This document shows, piece by piece, positions 16,678 to 24,734 of a stretch of DNA of 64,000 bases (positions are counted from its first letter, which is position 1; each line of letters opens with the position of its first letter). Origin of the DNA: Actinomycetes bacterium (GTDB taxonomy: Bacteria > Actinomycetota > Coriobacteriia > Coriobacteriales > JAEZZM01). The stretch lies in assembly GCA_023418575.1 (NCBI GenBank), contig JAEZZM010000049.1:121572-185571 (forward strand). Reading direction: 5' to 3'. A model generated the notes under the pieces. The model saw nothing but the letters and a program-made list of their open reading frames with translations, was not told the DNA's origin and ran no database searches. A program made the translations under genes and the position numbers.

Positions 16678-17187
16678 ATGCAATGTTTAATGCCTCATTA
16701 TTACGTGAAGGCCGTTGATTCAATTACGCTTTCTGCGCTTAAGGAGGCTAATATTAAACTCGTCTTATTAGATAGAGATAATACTATTGTGCCTCGTGAT
16801 ACTAAGGAGGCACCTGCTAGTGCTTTAGCCTGGATACAGGAGCTTAAAGAGGCAGGGATTGACTTGATGTTTGTCTCTAATAATTGGGCTAAAAATGTAC
16901 GCATTGAGGCTGATAAACTTGGGCTTAAATGGATTTCAAAAGGCTTAAAGCCACTGCCTTTTGTATTCTGGATTGCTCTTTTTAGGATGAAGCTTAAGCG
17001 CTCAGAGGCAATTTTGGTGGGCGATCAAATCTTTACTGATGTCCTGGGTGCAAAGTTAGCGGGTATTCGATCTATTTTGGTTGAGCCACAATCAAGTTCT
17101 GATTTGCAGCATACCTTACTGCTGAGGAAATTGGAGGCTTGGGTGCTCAATGGAAGATCTGCGCAAAAGGAGCTTAAGTCTTTGTAA
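16678..17187 (+). CDS. YqeG-family HAD phosphatase
   Basis: This HAD-superfamily protein of about 169 residues has LLDRDNTIVPRDTKEAP as the nucleophile motif (DxD), LMFVSNNW as motif II, and VGDQIFTDVLGAKLAG as motif IV. The family resembles phosphatidylglycerol-phosphate phosphatases, but the substrate is not shown. ATG 16678 follows AAGGATTAGG; MPHYYVKAV, four codons on, is another possible start. It overlaps the next gene by 38 nt. Confidence 0.85.
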   Translation: MQCLMPHYYVKAVDSITLSALKEANIKLVLLDRDNTIVPRDTKEAPASALAWIQELKEAGIDLMFVSNNWAKNVRIEADKLGLKWISKGLKPLPFVFWIALFRMKLKRSEAILVGDQIFTDVLGAKLAGIRSILVEPQSSSDLQHTLLLRKLEAWVLNGRSAQKELKSL

Positions 17188-17851
17188 GCATGGTTTAGAT
17201 AAGCTTTTTTATCTGCAGCTCCTTGCTCTTATACTCTCTTTTTTGTTTTATCTAAACCTAGACCTTAAGCTTCAAGAAGGCTTTTTAAGCTGCCTGCAGA
17301 TTCTTGGTATTAAGGCTACCTTATATAGCTGTACGCTTGCCTTGTGCTCTTTTGGCTTTTTCTTGCTTATGGCACTTTTGTCGTATCAAGACATCTTGTA
17401 TCGAGAAGTGGGGCATGATCTGCTTATAGCCTGCGCTCTTCTCTCCTTGGTACTAGCAGTATGTATGCAGCTGCATAAGCTGTGTAGCCCTGAGCTTATG
17501 CAGCTCAATTTCAGCTATACTCATCTTTTCTCTCATGTTTTGATGCCCCCTGTGCTTAGGGCCTTTATCAGCAGCTTTAGCTTAGTCTGTCTGGAGCTTA
17601 TCTATAGGGCGCTCTTGGGAAAACCGGGTCTGGGCTTTGGTGATGTTAAATTTTTGGGCTGCTTAAGCTTTCAGCTGGGTTTTTACATTTTTGCCATTCT
17701 GGCCCTAGCATCCTGTTTGATGCTCGTCTTTATCGCAATTAAAAGCATTTGTAAGAGCTTCTATTGTGCAGGCGATAAGGCCCTGCCAAAAGATTTTGCA
17801 TTCATTCCAGCACTGAGCTGTTCTTATATTGTGCTTATGCTTCTTATTTGA
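17150..17851 (+). CDS. A24-type prepilin peptidase-like membrane protein
   Basis: The 233-residue protein has several hydrophobic segments and both aspartates of A24 aspartyl peptidases: SYQDILYREVG and the GFGDVKFLG box. It lacks the N-terminal Cys-rich methylase domain of full PilD enzymes, as in TadV/CpaA-type peptidases. Those enzymes cleave type IV pilin-like leader peptides at the inner face of the membrane. No pilin or secretion ATPase gene is in the window, so the substrate must be elsewhere. It overlaps yqeG by 38 nt. Confidence 0.7.
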   Translation: MEDLRKRSLSLCKHGLDKLFYLQLLALILSFLFYLNLDLKLQEGFLSCLQILGIKATLYSCTLALCSFGFFLLMALLSYQDILYREVGHDLLIACALLSLVLAVCMQLHKLCSPELMQLNFSYTHLFSHVLMPPVLRAFISSFSLVCLELIYRALLGKPGLGFGDVKFLGCLSFQLGFYIFAILALASCLMLVFIAIKSICKSFYCAGDKALPKDFAFIPALSCSYIVLMLLI

Positions 17852-17939
17852 GCCTCGTCTGTGCCTGCGCTTCAAGGATTTAAGGAGTGGTAGAATTTTA
17901 ATCAAGCAAACTAAGTAAAGATATGTTAGGTGAATTAGA

Positions 17940-18533
17940 ATGGATAAGCATGAAGCAGGGTATCTGGGGCGATTGCGCATTGTTGAGCGGCAGGAAGAAA
18001 CGCTGTTTAGCACCCATCAGGGTTGTGACCATATATTTTTCGTAGGTTTTATGGGGGCAGGAAAGACTACTGTTGCTCGAAATCTGGGGACCCTTTTTAA
18101 GCGCCGTTTTATGGATACCGATAAGCTCGTAGCGCGTTACGCAAAAACACCGGTTGCTCAGCTTTATAAAGAACGCGGAGTTGAAGGTTATCGCTTGCTA
18201 GAGACAGAGGTGCTAAAGACCTTGCGCCGCGAAAAGTCATGCCTTATTAGCTGTGGTGATGGAATTGTTGAGCGGGAAGAAAACCTACAACTTTTCAAAG
18301 AGATGGGAAAAGTGGTCTTTCTAGATATTTCTCTGCAAGATGCTCTTTTGCAAATTAAGGCTCGTGAGCATCGCCCGCTTCTGGGAAGCTATGATCAAAC
18401 TCGAGATCTATATTTAGCAAGACGTCCTCTTTATGCCTCCGTAGCAGATTATGCGGTAGAGGTAAGCAGTTTTGAGTTTGAACAGGTAGCCTACCGTGTA
18501 GGTGAACTGCTGTGGGATGAGGGGCTGCTATAG
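17940..18533 (+). CDS. Divergent shikimate kinase
   Basis: The protein has 197 residues and the shikimate kinase order of motifs. They are Walker A FMGAGKTTVARNL, MDTDKLV (both Asp of the substrate site), YRLLETEVLK (Arg), the HRPLL lid, and RRPLYASVADYAVE. The glycine triplet GGG that contacts shikimate is replaced by CGDG (LISCGDGIVE). It has an N-terminal extension of about 30 residues. No other aromatic-pathway gene is nearby. It may be a true AroK or a related kinase with another substrate. The hypothetical gene starts directly at its stop. Confidence 0.65.
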   Translation: MDKHEAGYLGRLRIVERQEETLFSTHQGCDHIFFVGFMGAGKTTVARNLGTLFKRRFMDTDKLVARYAKTPVAQLYKERGVEGYRLLETEVLKTLRREKSCLISCGDGIVEREENLQLFKEMGKVVFLDISLQDALLQIKAREHRPLLGSYDQTRDLYLARRPLYASVADYAVEVSSFEFEQVAYRVGELLWDEGLL

Positions 18534-19292
18534 ATGAATCAACTGCGCCTTGCTGAGGCTTTACGCTGTCTTTTGGCTGGGCTTGACCTGGGTCAATTCA
18601 GCTTTGCTGATAGCATCTTAATGTATGAGCAAGAATTATCCGCAGCCCAGCAGACTGTTCTGCAGACTACTGGGCAGTCAGAAAAACCTGCAAGCCAGCA
18701 GGCTTTTCAGCAGAGCGATAAGAAAGAAGACAGCTTAAGAGAGGCCTTCGCTGCCCAGGATTTTGCCTGTGCCTTGCCCAGAGCCTTAATTCAAATTCAT
18801 AGACAAAGGAAAGAGGGCAAAGGTAGCTTAATTGGGCTTGTGCAAGCTGACCTAGAGAGTGAAAGCGAACTTGCCCAAATGCTGGCAGAGGGTATTCGCT
18901 TTAGCTTGCGTCTTTCCGTTGTAGCAAGCAGCTTTCCTGAGCAGGCTCTTGAGCTGGTGGATGAGATGCTTGATGCCGCTGAGCTTATAGAGCTTGCCTC
19001 TGATATTGAAGCACAAGAGCTCTTAGAAGCCTTGTATACAAGCAGTGGACATGATTTTAGTTTAGAGCAGCCTCTAAGGATGGCGCTCTGCCAAGATCAG
19101 GGGAAGGTTGTTTGGAAGGAGCTGCCACAGTCCTTGGTGCTTGCAGCCTGCAAGACCTATACTCAATCCCGACGCAAGCTTGCTACTTATGAGCAAAGCC
19201 CCAGCAGATGGAAAACAGATTCGGCGGACTTAAGCCAGGACTATATTGAGACTTGGGAGGCAGATTTCAATAAGCATTGGACGCAGACTTGA
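18534..19292 (+). CDS. Hypothetical acidic protein, no recognised domain
   Basis: I do not recognise this 252-residue protein. It is acidic, rich in Ala, Leu, Glu and Gln, and mostly helical in appearance. It has no signal peptide or membrane segment. A low-complexity stretch near residues 45-70 (Gln, Ser, Lys) separates two helical parts. It starts immediately after the shikimate kinase stop, so the two genes are probably cotranscribed. A link to shikimate metabolism would be guesswork. Confidence 0.6.
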   Translation: MNQLRLAEALRCLLAGLDLGQFSFADSILMYEQELSAAQQTVLQTTGQSEKPASQQAFQQSDKKEDSLREAFAAQDFACALPRALIQIHRQRKEGKGSLIGLVQADLESESELAQMLAEGIRFSLRLSVVASSFPEQALELVDEMLDAAELIELASDIEAQELLEALYTSSGHDFSLEQPLRMALCQDQGKVVWKELPQSLVLAACKTYTQSRRKLATYEQSPSRWKTDSADLSQDYIETWEADFNKHWTQT

Positions 19293-19313
19293 TATATAAC
19301 TTAATACGCACGT

Positions 19314-19343
19314 TTGATACATAATAAGCTTAGCTAGTAATAT
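19314..19343 (+). promoter_or_regulatory. Candidate promoter of the Xaa-Pro peptidase gene
   Basis: TTGATA at 19314-19319 is followed, after 18 nt, by TAATAT at 19338-19343. The -35 box matches five of six consensus positions and the -10 box four. It lies in the 155-nt spacer before the peptidase gene. Confidence 0.45.
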
Positions 19344-19447
19344 GACTGGTATGACTGGAGGGCAAAACAGCTTCAAGTGTGAGCTACAAAGGGTCATAAA
19401 TTGATACGTAAAGATAAGAAAATGGCACAATAAGAAAGGTATGAGCC

Positions 19448-20554
19448 ATGGCTATACAAGATCGTTTAAGCAAGCTTCGCAAAATGGCGCAGGAACGCTC
19501 ATATGATGCAGTTATTTTAAGAAATAATGCAGACTTACGCTGGCTTACAGGCGCAGAGCGGGTTTTTGATTCAGAACAGGCACATAGTGCTTTTATTACG
19601 GCTGATAAGGCCAGTCTTCATACGGATACGCGCTACTATAATAGCTTTATTGAGCGCATGGGTGAGCAGGATCTTTGGAGCTTTAATCAAGACCCTCTGT
19701 CTCATTGCAGCTGGCTTATCGCCCAAGCAAAAGCCGCAAAAGCGCAGACTATTGCCCTAGAAGACAGTATCTCAGTTGCTTTTTATGAGGCGCTTAAACG
19801 TGCGGCGGAAGATCAGTCTCTACATCTTAATTTTGTCTTTTTGCATTCTGATTTAGTAAAAATGCGCGCAGTTAAAGACGCACAAGAAATTGAAATCATG
19901 AAACAAGCTCAAGCTATCACAGATGCAGCCTTTGAGCATATGTGCGGCTTTATTCAGGTGGGGATGACCGAAAAAGAAGTTCAGGCCGAGCTTGAGCATT
20001 ATATGCTTCAAAAGGGGGCAGATGGACTTGCCTTTGGAAGTATAGTTGCCGCAGGTCCCAATGCAGCTAATCCCCATGCGGTGCCAGGCTCTTATAAGCT
20101 TAAAAAAGGCGAGCTTTTGCTGATGGACTATGGCGCAGCTTATCGTGATTATTGCTCAGATATGACACGCGTGGTGGCCTTAGGCGAGCCAAGTGCGCAA
20201 ATGAGGGAAATCTATGATATTGTCCGCGAGGTTAATGAGGCCTGCAGTAGAGCTATTAAGCCTGGTATCAAGGGTGAGGAAGTACATAAACTTGCCTGCA
20301 AGATGATAGAAGATGCTGGTTATGGCGATAAGTTTGGGCATGGTTTGGGACACGGTGTTGGTATTGAGATCCATGAGCTTCCAAACCTGGGAGGATCTAG
20401 CCAGCTGGTCTTAGAGCCGGGTAATGTAGTTACTAACGAGCCCGGTATTTATCTGCCAGGTGTTGGCGGAGTGAGGTTAGAAGACTTTGGTGTGGTAAGC
20501 CAGGAAGGCTTTGATATCTTCACCCAAAGTACCCATGACTTGCGCATACTGTAA
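19448..20554 (+). CDS. Xaa-Pro aminopeptidase/dipeptidase, M24 family
   Basis: This metallopeptidase removes residues before proline. The 368-residue protein has an N-terminal creatinase-like domain and a C-terminal pita-bread domain. The metal ligands can be seen: MDYGAAYRDYCSDMTR (two Asp), HGLGHGVGIEIHE (His), NEPGIY (Glu) and VRLEDFG (Glu). It lies just upstream of efp, the usual place for this gene in Gram-positives. Whether it is an aminopeptidase or a dipeptidase cannot be told from sequence alone. GAGCC upstream of the ATG is a weak ribosome site. Confidence 0.9.
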   Translation: MAIQDRLSKLRKMAQERSYDAVILRNNADLRWLTGAERVFDSEQAHSAFITADKASLHTDTRYYNSFIERMGEQDLWSFNQDPLSHCSWLIAQAKAAKAQTIALEDSISVAFYEALKRAAEDQSLHLNFVFLHSDLVKMRAVKDAQEIEIMKQAQAITDAAFEHMCGFIQVGMTEKEVQAELEHYMLQKGADGLAFGSIVAAGPNAANPHAVPGSYKLKKGELLLMDYGAAYRDYCSDMTRVVALGEPSAQMREIYDIVREVNEACSRAIKPGIKGEEVHKLACKMIEDAGYGDKFGHGLGHGVGIEIHELPNLGGSSQLVLEPGNVVTNEPGIYLPGVGGVRLEDFGVVSQEGFDIFTQSTHDLRIL

Positions 20555-20568
20555 AGCTTGATTATAGT
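20540..20568 (+). promoter_or_regulatory. Candidate efp promoter
   Basis: TTGCGC at 20540-20545, in the last codons of the peptidase gene, is spaced 17 nt from TATAGT at 20563-20568. The -10 box is good and the -35 box is partial. Confidence 0.4.
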
Positions 20569-20604
20569 AATGTACTTGAACTGAGAAGTACTATAGTTAA
20601 GCTC

Positions 20605-20660
20605 AAAAGCAGTTGCCATAAAAGCAGTTGCTACAAAAAGTAGTTGCTATAAAAAGCAAG
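20605..20660 (+). repeat. Tandem 15-16 nt repeat upstream of efp
   Basis: Three and a half copies of a unit close to AAAAGCAGTTGCTAT lie head to tail at 20605-20619, 20620-20634, 20635-20650 and a partial copy after that. They fill the 5' untranslated region of efp, ending about 40 nt before its start. Confidence 0.8.
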
Positions 20661-20702
20661 CTAAATGTAAAAGCTAAACAAGAAAAAAGAAAGGCGTGCC
20701 AC

Positions 20703-21266
20703 GTGGCTACTATTTCAACCGCAAATTTTAAAAACGGTCTAGGCCTTATGATTGATGGTAAGGTACACACTATTGTAGAGTTCCAGCATGTAAAACCTGG
20801 TAAGGGCGCAGCATTTGTGAGAACTAAGGTGCGTGATCTTAAGACTGGTCGTATCAATGATCTCACCTTTAGAGCAGGAGAGAAGTTTGAAGATGTGCGC
20901 ATTGAGACCAAAGAAATGCAGTACCTCTATGAGGACGGCTCTACCTATTACTTCATGGATAATGAGAGCTATGAGCAAGTAGAAGTGCCTGCAGATTTTG
21001 TTGGCGATAAAAGCAAGTGGATGAAAGAAAATGATGTCTGCCAGCTTCTTTATGCAGGTGAAGAGCTTATGGGCATTGAGCCTCCTATGTTTGTTGAGCT
21101 TGAGATCACCGAGACTGATCCTGGCTTTAAGGGTGACACTGTACAGGGTGCAACCAAGCCTGCTACCTTAGAGACTGGTGCCGTTGTTCAGGTTCCCCTT
21201 TTTGTTGAGACTGGCGAAGTGATTCGCGTTGATACTCGTGATGGCCGCTACATCACACGTGTTTAA
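20703..21266 (+). CDS. efp: Translation elongation factor P
   Basis: EF-P relieves ribosome stalling at consecutive prolines. The product has 187 residues, the family length, starting VATISTANFKNGLG. The tip loop reads KPGKGAAFVRTK, with Lys at the position that is modified or used directly. The C-terminal OB domain ends GEVIRVDTRDGRYITRV, the family signature. GTG 20703 is chosen over a longer frame because AAAGG lies 9 nt upstream and homologues start here. A repeat-bearing leader precedes it. Confidence 0.96.
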   Translation: MATISTANFKNGLGLMIDGKVHTIVEFQHVKPGKGAAFVRTKVRDLKTGRINDLTFRAGEKFEDVRIETKEMQYLYEDGSTYYFMDNESYEQVEVPADFVGDKSKWMKENDVCQLLYAGEELMGIEPPMFVELEITETDPGFKGDTVQGATKPATLETGAVVQVPLFVETGEVIRVDTRDGRYITRV

Positions 21267-21301
21267 AATCTTATGTTGATCTGTCTGGAAGACAAGTATT
21301 T

Positions 21302-21664
21302 TTGGTGCATGAGATGAGTTTTGACAGCACTGCACCTTTATATTTACAAATAGCCGAGCGCCTGCGCATTCAAATTGCAAGCGGTGAACTCCAAGTGGGT
21401 CAAGCCTTGCAAACTGTGCAGGAGCTCGCTTCGCATTTGCGCATCAATCCTAATTTGGTTCAGAGAGCCTATGAGCAACTTAAGCAAGAAGGCCTTTTGG
21501 TAAGCGATAATAACAAGCGCTATTTTGTCACCATGGCTCCTCCCAAACTTGAGGCTTTAAGAATGTCTTTGCTTGATAAAGAGCTTAAGGCCCTTATAGA
21601 GCAAGCAAAACACTACGGCATCTCTAAAGAGTACTGTCTTGAAGCTCTAAAGCTTCGCTGGTAA
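21302..21664 (+). CDS. GntR-family regulator, YtrA subgroup
   Basis: This 120-residue regulator has an N-terminal winged helix (PLYLQIAERLRIQIASGEL, ELASHLRINPNLVQRAYEQLKQEGLL) and only a short helical tail, which is typical of the YtrA subgroup. Such proteins usually repress an adjacent ABC exporter operon, and here an ATPase and a membrane protein follow at once. The start is uncertain: TTG 21302 has GGAAGA 9 nt upstream, while ATG 21314 gives the tidier family N-terminus. Confidence 0.85.
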   Translation: MVHEMSFDSTAPLYLQIAERLRIQIASGELQVGQALQTVQELASHLRINPNLVQRAYEQLKQEGLLVSDNNKRYFVTMAPPKLEALRMSLLDKELKALIEQAKHYGISKEYCLEALKLRW

Positions 21665-21689
21665 GCAAAAGATTCTTGGTAGCGTTGCA

Positions 21690-22517
21690 ATGGTATTTGG
21701 ATCACGCTTTAATCGCAAACAAAAACTAAAAGACAAATTGTCTCAAGATCAAGCTTTTTTACAGGTCTTAGAGGATCTAAGTCCCAGGGCAGGGCAAGGG
21801 CAAGCTGAGCTCAACGCTTATGAACAGGGAGCTCTCTTTATACGCGTAAGACAGCTTGAGCTTAAGCCCTTCAAAACCTCTATCTTAAATAATTTGAACT
21901 TTGATTTGCGTCTGGGTAATTTGGTGGCCTTGGTGGGCTCTAATGGGGCTGGAAAATCTAGTCTGCTGCGAGTCTTAGCTGGGCAAGAATTGGGATTTAG
22001 TGGGCTTTATAAGCTGGATAACAGCTCTCAGCTTGAGCATATTAAACGTAATGTTTCATATCTGGCTGATAGCAATTATTTGCAGCCCAATTATAGCCTG
22101 CGCTACTATATCAATTTGTTTTCTGAGTTGTATCCAGATTTTAGTATTAAGCGCGCTTTGGAGCTTTGTGCGCTTTTAAAGATAGACAGCACTCTTAAGC
22201 TTTCAAAGTTTTCAAAGGGAAAGCTGCGCTGCGCACTTTTAGTGCTTTGTTTTTCTCGTAATACCGCTGTGTATCTTTTAGATGAGCCTTTTGTGGGCCT
22301 CGATGCGCTGAGTAGAGATATTGTGCTGCGCCAGATATTTAGCAGTTATTATCAAAGTTCTTTGATTGTCTTAAGTACCCATCTTATTACGGAGCTTGAG
22401 CAGTATTTGGATGAGATACTGTGGTTAGAATCAGGTGAGCTCAAGATGCACGCTCATGTTGATAGCCTAAGAGAGTCATCTTCAAAGTCTATAGAGGAGC
22501 TTCTTAAAGATGTTTAG
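21690..22517 (+). CDS. ABC transporter ATP-binding protein, YtrB-like
   Basis: The 275-residue ATPase has Walker A GSNGAGKSSL near residue 90, an altered signature LSKFSKGKLRCA in place of LSGGQ, and Walker B VYLLDEPFVGLD. The first ~50 residues form an unusual charged extension before the ATPase fold. It lies between a YtrA-type regulator and a membrane protein gene that it overlaps by 8 nt. Together they look like a small exporter operon; substrates of such systems are often antibiotics or peptides, but this one is unknown. Confidence 0.85.
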   Translation: MVFGSRFNRKQKLKDKLSQDQAFLQVLEDLSPRAGQGQAELNAYEQGALFIRVRQLELKPFKTSILNNLNFDLRLGNLVALVGSNGAGKSSLLRVLAGQELGFSGLYKLDNSSQLEHIKRNVSYLADSNYLQPNYSLRYYINLFSELYPDFSIKRALELCALLKIDSTLKLSKFSKGKLRCALLVLCFSRNTAVYLLDEPFVGLDALSRDIVLRQIFSSYYQSSLIVLSTHLITELEQYLDEILWLESGELKMHAHVDSLRESSSKSIEELLKDV

Positions 22518-23415
22518 AGCCTTGTTCTTCCATGATCTTAGACGCTCTGGTCTTTTGTGTGCCCTAAATATGCTTTTAGCTCTTTTGATCTTGGCCTTTA
22601 GCTTAGTTTTGCGTGAGGATCTGGCGGGCGCTCTTGAGCTTTTGGAAATACAAATTATTATGTATCTCAGCCTTTCTCAGGCCTGCCTTCAGATCTTTTT
22701 TGCCCTCTTTTATCGACGAAGTCTCTTTGAGCGGGAGGGTATTTTAGAAACTTCGCTTCCGATAAAAGCTCATCACTTAATCTTTGAGAAATCGCTCTTA
22801 TATCTTGTTTATTCTTTTATTGGGCTTCTTATAGGGCTCGTGATCTTCCTGTTATACCAGATCTTTTTGTATTCAACAGGAAGTCAGACCTTTGTACAGA
22901 GTTTGCCTGAACTTCAGGTGTATATTGAGGAGTTACGCTTAGAGCCAATTTTGGCTTTTTATTTGCTTGCAGAGTTAAGCCTGGTCTTAAGTTTATTTAT
23001 TGATAGCATTGCTACAGCACTTTTTTGCGCCTCTTTTTCGGTGCTCTTGCCTATAAAAAACCGCAGACTAATCTCGATAGCTCTGGCATTTGGCGCTGCT
23101 TTTATCCTGTACTACCTGTTAAGCTATATATTTGTTTGGGATAGTATGAGGCTGTATCTTATCGCAAATACTGATCCCTTGGCTCAGTTTAGCTTTGTTG
23201 AGGTGCTTAGCAACTTGAGTCAGTTTAGTGAGCCTATATTTTATGGTGCAGCTCATGGAGCAGAGCTTTTAGGGGAGGCTGGTTCTGCTGCTCAGCTCAG
23301 CTTATCTCCTGGTCATTTAGTGGTACGCATCATTTATTGCGTGCTTGCATTTATGTTAAGTCTGTCTGTGCTTAAGAAGCGTGGATCCCGCCTAGAGCAT
23401 GAGCTGGTAAGATAA
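22510..23415 (+). CDS. ABC-2-type exporter membrane subunit
   Basis: The 301-residue protein has about six to seven hydrophobic segments, with a short cytoplasmic start and a loop of ~40 residues near 220-260. The pattern fits the permease subunit of an ABC-2 exporter. No enzyme motif is visible. It overlaps the ATPase gene by 8 nt, so the pair is coupled. No terminator is obvious after it. Confidence 0.7.
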   Translation: MFRALFFHDLRRSGLLCALNMLLALLILAFSLVLREDLAGALELLEIQIIMYLSLSQACLQIFFALFYRRSLFEREGILETSLPIKAHHLIFEKSLLYLVYSFIGLLIGLVIFLLYQIFLYSTGSQTFVQSLPELQVYIEELRLEPILAFYLLAELSLVLSLFIDSIATALFCASFSVLLPIKNRRLISIALAFGAAFILYYLLSYIFVWDSMRLYLIANTDPLAQFSFVEVLSNLSQFSEPIFYGAAHGAELLGEAGSAAQLSLSPGHLVVRIIYCVLAFMLSLSVLKKRGSRLEHELVR

Positions 23416-23467
23416 TGGGTATATCAAAGACGCTAAATAATTTCAGTTGCGCTTATGCTTAGGTATA

Positions 23468-23507
23468 GCTTGTGTAAACTTGCGTAAGCTCTTGCAAGCT
23501 TGTGCGC
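23468..23507 (+). repeat. Short degenerate repeat upstream of the Asp23 gene
   Basis: Four imperfect ~10-nt units resembling AGCTTGTGTA, ACTTGCGTA, AGCTCTTGCA and AGCTTGTGCG lie side by side in the 147-nt spacer. Copies differ by several bases, so this is a weak repeat. Confidence 0.5.
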
Positions 23508-23562
23508 AGGCGCAGTTTGAACTATCTTTTTGGATCTAGAGACATGAGGTAAGGAGTCTTGC

Positions 23563-23925
23563 ATGGAACAAGAGCTCTATATTGATGGTTTAAGTATTTC
23601 AAAAGAAGTAGTAGAGACTATTGTAAGCTTGTCAGCCAATAAGGTTGAGGGTGTTGTAAGTGTGGGCGAGAGCTTTATTGCTTCTGGTGTAAACAAACTC
23701 TTGGGATCAAGGCAAAAAGATAGCTCTGGTGTTGAAGTATCTGTTGTTGACGGCAAGCTAAACTTTGCTGTGCGCCTCACTGTTTTTTATGGCTATTCAC
23801 TTTGTGATTTGGCTAAAGATGTGCGCTTGGCTATTGCAGATGCCATTAAAGCTCAGGTGGGTGTAGAGGTTGGTCTTATCGACGTATACATTGATCATCT
23901 CATCATCCCTAAAGATGAACGTTAA
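23563..23925 (+). CDS. Asp23/Gls24 family envelope stress protein
   Basis: This 120-residue soluble protein has the Asp23 family pattern: ISKEVVETIVSLSANKVEGVVSVGE, the VEVSVVDGKLNFAVRLTVFYG strands and the C-terminal VYIDHLIIP. Family members lie at the membrane face and respond to envelope stress. In Gram-positives the gene usually stands just before nusB, as it does here. The ATG has AAGGAG upstream. A strong terminator follows. Confidence 0.92.
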   Translation: MEQELYIDGLSISKEVVETIVSLSANKVEGVVSVGESFIASGVNKLLGSRQKDSSGVEVSVVDGKLNFAVRLTVFYGYSLCDLAKDVRLAIADAIKAQVGVEVGLIDVYIDHLIIPKDER

Positions 23926-24012
23926 TTGAGCCGGCTAAGCTCTTGGCTGGATTTCCAGCAAAAGAAGAGCTGTATAAGAAAGAGTATGTTCATAAAGCTA
24001 AAGCAGGCTCTT

Positions 24013-24068
24013 AAAAGTTGGGTATTATGCAGAGAATTTTTTGCTCTGTATATCCCAACTTTTTCTTA
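24013..24068 (+). terminator. Terminator after the Asp23 gene
   Basis: AAAAGTTGGG (24013-24022) pairs with CCCAACTTTT (24054-24063). An inner 9-bp stem, TATGCAGAG with CTCTGTATA, follows after a small bulge. A T-rich tail comes next. It is the longest terminator hairpin in this half of the window. Confidence 0.85.
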
Positions 24069-24134
24069 TGGTAGAGTAGTTTATCCGGTGATGTCTCCGG
24101 CATCTAGGTTTTAATAAGCTTATTGCAGGCTTAG

Positions 24135-24170
24135 TGAGATCTAGCATGAGATCTCGGATGAGATCTAGCG
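24135..24170 (+). repeat. Three tandem 12-nt repeats upstream of nusB
   Basis: TGAGATCTAGCA, TGAGATCTCGGA and TGAGATCTAGCG lie head to tail. Each contains the palindrome AGATCT. They lie about 75 nt before the nusB start and could be binding sites or a slippage product. Confidence 0.75.
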
Positions 24171-24245
24171 ATACAGTACTTAGCTGCTTAGCTTCCAGCA
24201 AAGCTAAAAGCAGCCTTGATAGTGAACTTTGATGAAGAGGAATAA

Positions 24246-24734
24246 ATGAAAGACTTACATGGAAGAAGACGCTCTCGTGCGCAGGCCTTGCAGTTATTAT
24301 TTCAAGCAGAAATGACAGCTCAAAGTATTTCCTCTTTACTTACAAAACAAGACTATGCCCTAGAAGATGGTCCCTTAGATGAATATGCAGGAAAGCTTGC
24401 GCTTGCTGCTTATGAGCAAAAAGAGCATTTTGACCAGATGATCGATAAGGTATCAGACAATTGGAGCATTGATCGTCTACCTTTAGTTGATAGATGTCTT
24501 TTACATATGGCCTTAGCTGAGATTTCTTCAGCAGAATTTGCTGAGACTAGCGTTGCAATAGATGAGGCAGTTGAGCTTTCAAAGCGCTATGGCACCGATA
24601 ATTCATACCGCTATATCAATGGAATATTAGGTCAATTAGTACGTTCACAGTCTGTCCATAGCTCTGAAGATGCTGAGTTAGTGCAAACTGAGGCTGATCA
24701 AGATGATAATAAAGCGGGTATTTTAGATGAGTAG
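24246..24734 (+). CDS. nusB: Transcription antitermination factor NusB
   Basis: NusB with NusE binds boxA and supports rRNA transcription antitermination. The 162-residue protein has RRRSRAQALQLLFQAEM at the start and VDRCLLHMALAEI, SVAIDEAVELSKRYGTDNSYRYINGILGQL-type sequence in the second half. A ~25-residue acidic tail is added at the C-terminus. AGAGGAATAA precedes the ATG. It overlaps xseB by 8 nt. Confidence 0.94.
   Translation: MKDLHGRRRSRAQALQLLFQAEMTAQSISSLLTKQDYALEDGPLDEYAGKLALAAYEQKEHFDQMIDKVSDNWSIDRLPLVDRCLLHMALAEISSAEFAETSVAIDEAVELSKRYGTDNSYRYINGILGQLVRSQSVHSSEDAELVQTEADQDDNKAGILDE

Larger units (their letters stand above)
23926..24245. other. Spacer between the Asp23 gene and nusB
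   Basis: This 320-nt spacer holds the terminator at 24013-24068 and a 12-nt tandem repeat at 24135-24170. I see no convincing gene. A 62-codon open frame in the first half runs through the terminator stem and has no ribosome site. Confidence 0.7.

Noticed and set aside
23926..24114. 62-codon gene after the Asp23 gene
   Set aside because: It overlaps the terminator hairpin, starts with a weak codon directly after the stop, and looks like no known protein.
24135..24170. CRISPR array
   Set aside because: The repeats are only 12 nt, contiguous and without spacers. No cas gene is present. The same holds for the repeats at 20605, 57224 and 61560.
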